Shown here piece by piece: positions 1-11,300 of a stretch of 64,000 bases of DNA. The notes beneath the pieces are model-generated. The model made no database searches and was not told where the DNA came from. It saw only the letters and a list, made by a program, of their open reading frames with translations. The stretch lies in NCBI GenBank assembly GCA_903813345.2, contig CAIIXF020000005.1, positions 19,657,375-19,721,374 of the forward strand. Direction: 5' to 3'. Each line of letters starts with the position of its first letter. Within the stretch, counting starts at the first letter, position 1. The translations under genes were made by a program, and so were the position numbers. This DNA is from Owenia fusiformis (Eukaryota; Annelida; Polychaeta; Sabellida; Oweniidae).

Positions 1-242
1 CTCATAAGTTAGTTTTTAAGTAGAAAATTATTTAAACTATTTCTAAGATATTAAATTAATATCATATGGGTTATGAAAAAATATCTAAGGTTAGCCTTCT
101 ACATTTTATTGTCATAGTTTTATTTTGTAACAAAAGCCATAATTTATAAAGTTATCACACTTTTCAATATAATTCACATTAGCTCACGAAAAAAGTTTTT
201 GTTCTTTTTATCAATCTGATGATGTAATAATGCCTCCTATTA

Positions 243-885
243 CGAAGCTTTAAAAGGGACATTTTTTCATTTCTATTTTTGAAAATCATAATTAACTTTT
301 AAAAACTCACAAAATACTTATTGAAAATTTAAAAACTTTAATAAAAATAAAAATAGTTTTTTAAAATCATAATTAACTTATAAAAACTCACATAATACTT
401 ATTGAAAATTTAAAAACTTAAATAAAAATGTAAATAGTTTTTTAAAATCATAAATAACTTTTGAAAACTCGCAAAACACTTATTTAAAATTCAAAAACTT
501 TAATAAAAATTGAAGTAACTTTTGTAATTTGAAAATTTAATTTTTTAATTTCAAAATATATATAAAAAAATTAAATAAATTGATTTAAAAATCAATTTAA
601 AGATTTAAAAACACTTTTAGAAAATCCTTAAAACTTTAGACTCTATTTTAGGATTTCAAAAATCAAATATGTAAATGTAAAATGATTTATAGAAATTATA
701 ATAATTTTTTAGAAATATTTTTGCAATTTTTTTTTGCAAAACTGATTTTGGAAATTCATAAGTCAGTTCAGATTTTTAGATAAGTCTGAAATTTTTTAAA
801 AGTCTTCTGTAAAGGAAAACTTTATGTGGCGTGTCACGGTTGAAATTAACGGAAGTGAAGGAAGCGGGAATTGTCAAGCAGAAAA
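243..885 (+). mobile_element. Truncated end of the integrase-type DNA transposon (same family as 21-30 kb)
   Basis: This AT-rich segment matches, in the opposite orientation, the non-coding 5' end of the transposon at 22.98-30.27 kb. Shared landmarks are the outer motif around 243-265 (AAGCTTTAAAAGGGACAT, reverse complement near 30248-30266) and about three tandem copies of a 77-bp AT-rich unit at 283-520, with two diverged counterparts at 30040-30240. Near 790-838 the segment CTTCTGTAAAGG followed by GGCGTGTCAC matches the reverse complement of 22995-23050. No transposase coding sequence follows, so only one end is present. Bases 1-242 are AT-rich with nothing recognised. Alignment was by eye. 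Confidence 0.6.
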
Positions 886-1060
886 GTGAGTATATGTAGG
901 CCTAGTCACAGGATCTTGTAGCACGTTTATGATGACTGATATGCTGCCTGATGATAGACTGATATGTGGCTTTATATAGAGAGAAGGAGTATATCGCCGA
1001 CAAATTTCAAAAACTGGAAGTAAAAAAAATATATGAATTATTGGTCAGATTTTTATAATT

Positions 1061-1956
1061 AGGGTCTCATTTTGAAAAAAAATCTTTCTTCTGTAAGATA
1101 AATGTCACTGCCTAACATTTAGATAAATTTAAATAAAAAAGTTTCTTTACTTTCTGATACCCATGCTAACGACCGTTATCTGTTCTATAGATGTCTACAA
1201 CCAAAACTCACCTTTATAGCGATTTCTCCCCAAATCTTTCGCCAATTAACTTGTCCTTTACTCGTAGAATCCTTTAACCACTAGAGATTTGTAGGGATGC
1301 TGCGCTTATGCTGTTCAGCCTGTAAAAATATGTTATTTTGCCGTTTTAAAAATGAAATTTGATTTTGTTGATATTTTGGCAATTCTAGCGGCCATCTTTG
1401 TGAATAATTATGACGTAAATTTTGAACCAATCAAATTGCAGAACCCCGGAGAAGAGCGAAATTCATAATATCTATTTATGATTTAAAATATATTTGGGCA
1501 GTTAAACATTAAAAAAAACAAAAGATAAATATATATTTTTGTTTATTAACTATTTACATAATTTTTAATAGCCCCTTTCTATATAGAATTATGAAAGGTC
1601 AGACGGGTCAAGTTTACTACGTCATTATTTCAAGATGGCGGCAGAGAATCGTTCCAAACCGTATTTTTAAAATTAGTATGCTTTTACACATTTTTGAACA
1701 ATAATAGTACAATTGGAACAGCGTATACCATTGCGTATGTGTGTATTACAACTGGATAAAACCAGAGATCAATCGACGAAACATTGAGGGAGAAATCGAT
1801 CGATAAGGTAAACTATGAAAAATGTCTGTATAGAAGTAATCATGGTCTGATGCTAAGGTAACAGATAAGACGAAAAAATCATATTTGCAGCGTGTCTACA
1901 AGTAATATAAGACATGTATGTTGCCGCTAAATAATTTTTCTTAAAAATGAGACCCT
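1061..1956. mobile_element. Non-autonomous inverted-repeat DNA element (896 bp)
   Basis: The segment opens with AGGGTCTCATTTT and closes with the reverse complement AAAAATGAGACCCT. Similarity continues inward over more than 100 bp as imperfect long inverted repeats. The centre is also inverted-repeat: a GCGGCCATCTTTGTGAATAA stretch near 1389 pairs with TTATTTCAAGATGGCGGCAG near 1624. No coding sequence is visible. It resembles a MITE or fold-back derivative. The superfamily is not assigned because the target duplication is unclear. Confidence 0.6.
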
Positions 1957-2409
1957 TATTGTGGAATTCTGAGCAATAGTTTTTTTATTTTTTCATTTAC
2001 AGAACCCGGAAGTAGTGAAGTGTTATTACCCTTATTACTTATACTATACTAAGGCCTATCATAGTGCTCATCTCATATCATAGTGCTACATGTCTCTGTG
2101 GGCCTAGTTGTCTATACTAGTGGACTATCTTTTATATATTTTACCTTTGTAAGGCAATCTGTTTGTTCAAAATAACGTAGATGTTGCACTTTACAGATAA
2201 ACCATTCAAAAGCCAGACATGACGTGAACCACGTGTGCATCACCCCCCCTCAGACCGGCCTGGACAAAAATTCATTCAAAATCATGCAGTTTTTCAACAA
2301 TTTAGAACTCAGTTCAAGTGATTTTTGGCCAAAGTTGATCACCCTGATTTTTTTTAATGGGATGGTTAGCTAGAGCAGGGGTTTCACTGACTGAATACTA
2401 GACACAGGG

Positions 2410-3595
2410 CCAGGGCTCCTAGCCTGGGGTGTTCACTGTATATAAACCTTGACGGGGGGGATCCTCGGCTCATGTGGGGTCCCTTTTTTGACATTTGGTA
2501 TGGCAATGGACCCAATTTTTAGGATCTGGAATGAGAATGCCCCCTAAATTATGATTTGAGGTATGGCAATGGTCAGATTTTTCCACTCCTGGTATGAGAA
2601 TGGTCATGGAAAATACATTGCCTCTCACTTGTGTATGGCATTGGTCTAGTAGTTACACATATCCTTAATTATCCCAACGAACGAAGTTCTGTAGGGATAT
2701 AGTGAAGCCCTCCGTCTGTCAGTCCGTCCGTCCGTCCGTCCGGAAGATAACTCAAATACCAGTTGACGGATTTTCTTCATATTTGGTGGAACGATGTATA
2801 TTGGTGAATAGTTTTACCCAAAAAAAAATTTTCCATGATGGCCGCCGCTTTAAAAATGACTAGACTTTTTCGTAAAAATCATGAATTTTTCATTCGAAAC
2901 CAAAGTAATAAATATTTTTGTTTGAAATTTTGGTAGTATATTCACAACATCTATTTATTTCACATATATTCCTTGTTTTTCATGCTGACCCCCTGGGGCC
3001 GTGTATGGGGGGTCAGGAAAACAGAAATATTCGTTAATTTTGAGGTATTTCTGAAGTATAGCTTTATTATACTCAAATGAAAGGCAATTTAGAGTTGATT
3101 GTATCTTTTTTCAGATTCAGACCTCGTGAAATTCAAAATGGCCGCCTAATGTTGGTATTATTTTTCAGATTTGTACCTCAGAAAATTCAAAATGGCTGCC
3201 TTTCAGGAATTCGCAATCATAAAATCTAAATTTTTCAATTCTATGACTGATTGGAATTAATTTGGTAATTGATATATTGTTCGTTGGGATTTGCTACTTC
3301 GCGGAGTTGCAGTTTTCTAGTTTGAGGTTGTTTTGGATCGTTTTCCTCAAAGATCTGCCTTCTTCTCGGGGCTTTAGACATTTTAAATGGCCTTAGTCTT
3401 ACATCTGGACATGTGGTATGGCAATGGTCTTATATTTGGACATTTGGTGTGCTTTGGGGCATTATTTTTGTCAGTATGGGAACACATTGAAATTTAACAG
3501 ATTGGTATGGGAACATATTGATCATATTTGAGGGTTCAGCCTAGGAACCCGCTGAATTTTGTATACAGTGAACCTCCCGGGCCTAGGGCACTCCC
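2410..3595. mobile_element. Inverted-repeat element interrupted by a GTCC-family repeat
   Basis: Sequence near 2417-2455 (CTAGCCTGGGGTGTTCACTG) is repeated in inverted orientation near 3540-3590 (CAGTGAACCTCCCGGGCCTA), giving imperfect terminal repeats. Between them lie G-rich stretches with TATGGCAATGG motifs in several copies, and a nested repeat at 2668-3322. No protein-coding frame is supported. The bases just before it (2220-2400) resemble part of the CAGGCCCGTAGCC family seen complete at 63.23 kb. Confidence 0.5.
2668..3322 (+). repeat. Interspersed repeat, ATCCCAACGAACGAAGTTC / GTCCGTCC family, copy 1
   Basis: The copy starts with ATTATCCCAACGAACGAAG, then a (GTCC)n run, then GATAACTCAAATACC. 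It ends with GTTGGGATTTGCTACTTCGC and GCAGTTTTCTAGTTT. The same start and end recur at 12105-12300, 17418-18093 and, on the other strand, 58885-59187. The internal length varies greatly between copies (about 0.2-0.68 kb), which suggests a non-autonomous element family. The ends are partly complementary (ATCCCAACGAAC and GTTCGTTGGGAT). Confidence 0.75.
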
Positions 3596-3779
3596 CCCAG
3601 TTTTCCGTGAGTTAAAATACTGAATTCTGCAAGTGAAATTAGTGAATTCTGCAAAGAAAAAAGCCAATTCTGCTGGAATTCTGCGGGGTTCCTCTGAGTT
3701 TTTTTTGTGAAAAATAAGACATGGATAATAGGCTAAGAGTTAATGACCCGCTATCAAACATGTGAGAAATGAAAGTACC

Positions 3780-3788
3780 AGATCTTCG

Positions 3789-3823
<35 letters not shown>

Positions 3824-3830
3824 TCTTCGA
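3780..3830. repeat. Poly(A) tract flanked by a perfect 10-bp direct repeat
   Basis: A run of about 33 A is bounded on both sides by the identical 10-mer AGATCTTCGA. Poly(A) between short target-type duplications is what a reverse-transcribed, target-primed insertion would leave if only its tail was inserted. A slipped microsatellite at a short direct repeat is the alternative. Confidence 0.6.
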
Positions 3831-5331
3831 TCGTTTTCATTGCAAATTCAGTTTAAAATCAACACGTAATCGCGTGGCGTTATATGTGGCACGATCACAG
3901 GAATTGTAAATCTTATCCAAATATGACATTGGGTCTGAAAAAAGAATGTCTGATTGAATATTTTCCAAAATATTTTGTCTTGCGTTGCCTTTGCCTATAG
4001 ACACATTTCACCATGCAGCATATCAGTGCACCAGTAGGTGTTACCCCAGGACCGGGTGAATATCATACTGGTGACCTATACACAACAAATGCGTTATTGT
4101 TGATTATTTCATGCACTGCTGTCATGTAAAAATACTCTGTTCGGATTGGCTGGAATCTGACACACTTTGCCTAGCTATGTGTGAATTGATGATTAAGTGA
4201 GTTGAATGAATTGATATAATTTACCGGTGATTAGGCAAAATTTACATTTGCCATGTAAAGTATAATTGACTGGCTATGATGACAATGTACCATATATTTT
4301 GAAATGACCAATGACATTTATACTTTAATTTATGGTACTAATACATGCTTGGAAGGATGTACCATTCTCGGTAGTTTAGAAAATACATCACTAATAAAAT
4401 GCATTTTGGGGTTCCTGAAGGGTAAATACAACATATACAATTTTAAATTACCAATTTTTATTCACATTTTCTAAAATACTAGTAAACATGCAGTATAAGC
4501 AGCATAGGCCTGGAAGCATGCATAAAAATAGAGTAGAATACACCATGACCATGCAGTAAAGCTTTGTTACGTAACCAATTATCACACTCAAGTAAGATTG
4601 AGTCTGATCGACCCTTTGTTCAACTTTTGTGCATACTGTATACACATTAATTAAATTTTACACAGACCATCATTAGCTTTAATTCACAAACAAATACCGT
4701 GAATTAATACAAACTCCCTCCATTTTGAATTCTATCTGGACCTGCAGCCATCTTGTTTTGGCAATACCATGGATGCCAATTACGACCAATTACATTTGAA
4801 TTTCGAATGATTTAGGGTTTTACTGATACCAGAAGTTAAATCAATCATTTAGATGATTGCCGGTAAAATTGTAAATGTGGCTAGAATCTAATAAAGCCGT
4901 TTATTTAATTTGGTAAATCCCAATCTGGAAGTTCAGGATTTTCCATGACACAAATAAGAAACTTTATCTCCAATGACATTTAAACTTTAAATTAGCTCGA
5001 TTTGTGACAACCACATCTGCTGACATTATTTTATTTTAAGATATTAAACCGTTTGAATTAAAACGTCCAGAATAAGTGATTAAATTTGCAAAGTTTTTCA
5101 CGATTTCAATCGGGGGCCCCCTCAGATTTCGAAACAGGGTTTTCTCGTCTATGGTCCTAAATAATGCAAAGAAATAGTGAGCATATTCGCATATATGTGG
5201 AAATGTGATTAGAAATAGGTAAATTGTGCATGCTGCAATTATCCTACGGGAGCCCCATCATGCATTTTATTGGTGATGTATTTTCTAAACTACCACTATT
5301 CTCAGATTAATGAAATTTTTGTTTTACAGAC
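3831..5331. other. Non-coding stretch upstream of the HECT gene
   Basis: AT-rich sequence with no supported coding exon. It ends in a pyrimidine-rich TTTTTGTTTTACAG acceptor immediately before the AC-ATG start of the next gene. The first coding exon of that gene is therefore probably preceded by a non-coding 5' exon somewhere in or upstream of this stretch. I could not identify a promoter element with confidence. Confidence 0.4.
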
Positions 5332-8300
5332 ATGTTTTGCACTGGCTGTGGGAAACCAGCTGTGGGAAACTTTTGCTGTCACTGTGGTGTAAAATGCCAA
5401 CCAACACCAAATACCAGTCCAGGCACTAGTAGTGGTAGTGTGTCTTCAGGTATTTATTATTTATTTGGATATACAGGTACACTGTACACTTTTAACAGTA
5501 GCACTTTTATAATTTGTATAGAAGTATTTGTTTATAATCAATGTCAAATGAGTGTATTATTTTGCACCATTCACCAGTTTGGAGTAATTGGGGGTTTGGG
5601 TACTTTGAACCATCTTTGCTCAAGTACTTTTTAAATGGCTGTGTACTCTGTGTAATTATTTACCATAATTAAACTAATGGAGTATTAGTTTCACATTATG
5701 CTGCACTGGAATTACCCAGATGCAAGTAGGTAGTAATAACTAGTAACCAGTTTCACCACCAGGTGGCTAATTCGGCGTAAATAGCATGGCAGGTATAGCA
5801 GAAAGTGCCCTTAAACTTAAATATCCATCTGTTCTGGTCGAATAATTTTCATATAACCCTTATGTATCTGATAGTTATACAAATGAAAAAAATGTCAAGT
5901 AAAGCAAAATATTATCTGTCCACTATCTGTCCACTAAATGAAAAGACATCATTCACTTTTTGTGATTTTATAACATGGGCTCTATGGGGAATCTCCCCGA
6001 CCTAGAAGTCACATTTTCAAAGAAAATTAAATTTTGAAAGTTGATTAACTGTTTTTGTTACCACATGTAGATTTCAATATGGTATCACATCGACTGAATT
6101 TTGAATATTTAATGATGTAAATCAAGATTATTTCTACTTGCATGTAGGCTAATAGGTTACATGCTTCCGAAAGTGGACTAGTCATATTAACAAATACTGA
6201 ATTACATGACTATTACATATTTTGCACCAGTATGGAGTATTTAGGATTTTGAGTATGTACTTTAAATCTGTGTGTTTGAGATGTTTAAAATATATCACAT
6301 TACACCTACTGATCAACATGTAAAGTGGTGTTACATATATGTAATATTACCTGTACCATCTATGTTGTCTCCTTGTAGTAGAACTGGGACAAGGTAAATT
6401 CCTTTGTCTGTGTTTTGAATTCTTCTATCTTTGTTTGGACTTTTGTAATGCTTTTTAACTTATCCTAACTAACTTATGACCTATATTTAAATGTGCACAT
6501 TGACTGAATCTATATCATATCCTTTGAAAAGAACTAAATTCTATCTGAGTTATAATTTCATAAAATACCATAGCATCAATTCATAACTTTGATGTTCATT
6601 CTATAAAAACTTGGGCTCAACTGCCAGCTATTTGGCTTCTGTAGCATAGTTAGCCCTTTTTAAAAACGTGTATCCTTGAAATAACATAGCAATCAAGCAA
6701 TTCCGCCCTTGCAATAGATTTTCTTACTTATTTATATTACATGTTAAATTCAAGAAATGTGCTCCAGCTATCTATTTATCAACATGCTGCAACAGCTGCT
6801 CTGAAATTGGGTTACATGCTTCCAAAAGTGAACTGGTCATGTAAATTAATGTTAAATATTTGAATTATTTTGCACCAGTATGGAGTATTTAGGGTTCTGA
6901 GTATGTTTGAGATGTTTAAGAGATATAATCAGATCTAGTGTTACATATTGAAAGGGAAACTGATCATGTAAATTGATGTGAAATATTTTGCACCAGTTCG
7001 GAACTTGAGGGTTGTGAGTACTTCAATTCACCATCACTTAGATACTCTGTACATTGCCACACGCTCCAGATATGATAGATATCTGTTACCATCATAAGAC
7101 TAATGATCATTGGTAACACATTAAACTGCTCTGAAATTAGATTACATGCTTCCAAAAGTGAACTGATCATGTAAACAAATGTTAAAATATGTGATCTATT
7201 TTGCACCAGTATGGAGTATTTAGGTTTCTGAGTGTTTACTTTAAATCATTTCATTTGAGATCTTTAAAATATATTACTGCTGTAATCAGGTAATAACTTG
7301 AACTGATTGTGCTATTACCAACATGTATATGTTTACAATATTACATCAATACTAGTTGATTTTCTAGCGAATATACCAATGGCTAATCTGATACAATCCT
7401 TCAACCCTATGATTTAAAAATTGTTATGCATACCAAAGTGAACTGATCATGTATGTTTTAAATACAAGAAGTATTTTGCACCAGTTTGGAGTATTCAAGG
7501 TTGCGAGTACTTTAAATTGCTTAAGAGGTCAGGTCAATGTTTCAGTGTGCGTCAAAAAACGTAATTAATTATGTAAGGGGGGAGGGTGTAAATCCCTGTT
7601 ATGACACCACCAAAAAGTGTTGACATATTGTTATGGTCTCCGTTTTTTTTGTGATGGCGGTTGGTGGTTGGAGTCTGTAACAGATTCTTACAACTTCCAA
7701 TAACTTAACAAATACTGTTTAGACTGACTTAAATTGTTTTCTAAATCATATACAAGTTCTCAGAAGTTCAAATCTGACTTTAGATTTGAGATTTGACCTT
7801 CAATAAAGTTCTTAATGTCAAAAAGGTCTTTTTTTAACTTGCTTCAAAATTTCAAAGTCATCTACAAGACCTCAGAAGCTCAAATCTGACTTAAGATTTC
7901 AGATTTGACCTTCAATGACCTTCCCAAGGTCAAAACGGTCTTTTTTCAACTTGCTTTAAATTAACCAATTTTTTAGGTGGTGACATTTTGCCATGTTAAT
8001 GCCTTGTTTAATTAGGTGACAGACATTGATTTCAGAGTTTCATCTTCTGCAATGGTATGATCATTTAATATACAACAGATATGATAGAGAATTTGATATG
8101 TGTTTATAGCAGAAGCAGATATTGTGTGCTGGGGTTGTACTTGTACACTGCATGCAAATCAACATTTTGATTCTTTAACACTGTACACGAAACAACATTT
8201 TGACTTTTGTGAGAAGGGGGAGGGGGGTTAAAACCTTGCTAAATCAATTACGTTTTTTGACGAACAGTGAAATATTGACCTAACCCAACAACACTATTTA

Positions 8301-11300
8301 CATGGCCAAGTGCTCCTGCTATTTACTTAATATCAATCAAATAAAGAGAATAAGTAAAACATTATGCTGCACTTGAATTAGGTTACAAGCATCCAAAAGT
8401 GAACTGGTCATGAACATTAATGTTTTATACTTGAATTATTTTGCACCAATAAGTTTGGAGTATTTAGGGTTCTGAGGGTCAGTACTTTAAATCACCATTA
8501 CTTGTGAAAGTGAACTGATCATGTAAATTAATGTTTAATTCATGGGTCATTGTCCCCTAACCGTCCCCATAGTATTCATAACTAGTAAAGAATAAATGAC
8601 CTTTAATAAAGCTAAAATAAGTTATTCTTTGTGGTAAAAGTATGTATCCTACTTTCCAGATGATAGGCGACAAAAGTTGCTGAAGATGATGATGAGCAGC
8701 ACACAATCCAAAACTGAAAAAATGGGAAGACCGTTGAAAAGTTCGAGAGTGGTACAGTTTGGTCTTTATGTAGCCTCCGCATCAGAAAAGTCAAAGCTTA
8801 CATTAGTGAAGTCTCCATTAGGAGATAAAAACTTTATTCAGCTAACTTGTGGAACACAAGACTCTTACCATGATATTCTTCAACAGGTGAAAGCTGCATT
8901 ATTTCCCAAGGGTCTAAATATAATGATTGGAAATGTAAACTGTTATAATCTAACACTGACAGACATTACTGGGCGAAGTGTAGAGGATGCAGTGGATGGT
9001 GTTTTTTCATTACGAAAATATCTGGATGCTAAATTAATACCAGGACAGATAAGACTTTTTTGCAAGTGTATTCCAGTGAATGATGAAGAAAGTGACAGTG
9101 ACAGCAATAGTGATATTGAAGTGATGAAGACTCGCTACCCATTCAGGTAATTAATATTCTATAAATAACAACATACAAGGTGATCCAGAAGTAATGTCAC
9201 TACTAGACCAATCTTCTTGAAACTTGGCACAGATGTTCCCCAAACATTATTTAGTTAATACCTCAAGATTAAAGCTTCTACTATTTGATTGGTTCTGGAC
9301 TTGATAATTCAATATAATTATCTATTTATTTCATTTTACCATGGGAATCTAATGTCAGTGATTCAATGTAGGATCATATATAATCTCAGACAATATTTAG
9401 TCAATTATTTTATTTTCTGAGAAAGCACCACAGTAGCAATTACATGACTGGGATAGATGATTCTTACAGCCTTCACTGGGAAAATGCCCTAGGACATAAG
9501 GCCATCCTCATAACCAAAAGCTCAGTGGAATCAGTTTTCAAACTTCTGATGAAGGAAATATGTCATGGGAGCAATCCAAGAAATGAGGAATGAGGCATTT
9601 TAAACGTGGAATGCTTCACTCCATATCCTTCAGAATTTAAAGAGTACCACCTCCCTGATCAAAACTACATGGATAAAATTAATGCCAATGCAGATTCCCT
9701 CTAAAATAGTCATTTTTTCCATGGGGAATTCAGATGAGACTCTTCATTAATATTAAGTCTCAAAAGAGACATAACAGAGTGATTTGCAGGGGTGGATCTT
9801 GAATTTGACAATTTTAGTGCTAAATTAGATTTTCCCAATTTTTGAAAATTAAATTGAGGTGCAAAGAAGACACTTAGAATGGTATAAAACAAAGAATAGT
9901 ACCCTAACATCAAAGAATATGAGAATTGGTATAAAAATGACACCTCTTTAAATTTTCATTTTAGCTCAGCAATGACTGATGAAGAGGATCTCAATGGTTC
10001 GAGTGCAGACATTACGACATCGTAAGTACATACATGCACTATATGCGCATGCAGTATCAAAAGTAATAATCCATACTTAGAACTCCATATGTCTAAATGC
10101 TCTAACTGCCTGAATACATATTTGCCTTTTTCTTTTATTGTTATACCAATTTTTCAGACATTTACAGAAAAGAATGTTTTTAGTCACCGCCAAAAAGACT
10201 TGAACACATAATATTGTGAGCAACAAGGTGGTGACATTTTGTCATGTTAATGCCTTGTTAGAACTTGATGGTGCAATTTTGAGAGAATATTGTGAAAAGT
10301 TTCAGTTAATTTTGGTGTTTTCAGTTCAGGTGTATATTGTGTTACAGGCTGAGCCACTTTATTATTATGGGATGGAGTAAGATCAACTAGAAAAATCTGT
10401 AATCCAATGCAAATTTCCACATTTAGCCAGTCATCTTACAGTTTACAAAGCATGCCCAAAAGTAATCAGGTCTAGAATAATAAACCCAGAACCATTGGTA
10501 AAAAGTATTAATTAATTTTAGTTTACCTGTAGATATGTTAACAAAACGTGGCAGAAAATATTTAAGCATTTGTTTGAATTTTCAGGAAAGGGGATACCAT
10601 CAGAAAGACAGTTGAAGCTGCCAGTGAAATACAGTAAGTTCATTAGAAAGCATTGTTATCTAACAGAAATAGTTAGGAGCAAAGATTTGAATAAGATTTT
10701 AAAAGTAATCGGTCCATTCAATCGTACAGTATTTGATCCATCCAATTTTTGTCCATTTATCCCAGAAGCACTCATTGGCATAGATTGCACCCTCAAAACC
10801 AGGTTTGCTGCTCTCCAAATTTACCTTTGCAAAAAACCATGTCATCTTTATATGAAAACAGGGTCCAATCTTGAATTCTGGGATTTTTCGACTTCTCCCC
10901 TGCGTGCAGAGTCTTGTTATAAATTCCAAAGACAAAGCTCTCTTTTAAGAGGCGAAGTCGAACAAATGCAAAGGGGACTCCTCTTCCATTATCTAATGTA
11001 GAAATAGAGACAGAATGAGTATAAGGGGTCTTCTAACTCTGCCTATTTTAGACCACTCATAATAAGTACTATTTCATATTTGTTTAATGTCTTGGTAGAT
11101 AACACAAACAATTTTCTGATTAAGCGATTCTTTTATATTTTATGGCCTGGAATAGCCTCGAACCCTGGTCTGTGATACGAAAATCTAATAAGGGACTAGC
11201 AAACCTGGGTTTGACTGTTAACCTCCTGTTCATTGTGGTATGGATTACGAATGCAGTTTTGCACAGGTGTCAACAGAAACAAACAGTAAACCTGGTTTCC

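Larger units (their letters stand above)
5559..8535. repeat. Diverged repeat in intron 1 of the HECT gene (about seven copies)
   Basis: A block of roughly 100 bp recurs in one orientation: GGTTACATGCTTCCAAAAGT, GAACTGATCATGTAAATTAA, TTTTGCACCAGTATGGAGTA, then a TTTAGGGTTCTGAGTA tail. The TTTTGCACCA core lies near 5560, 6221, 6869, 6986, 7199, 7473 and 8439. Spacing is irregular and copies are diverged, so it looks like an old tandem duplication of intronic sequence opened up by later insertions. Confidence 0.65.
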
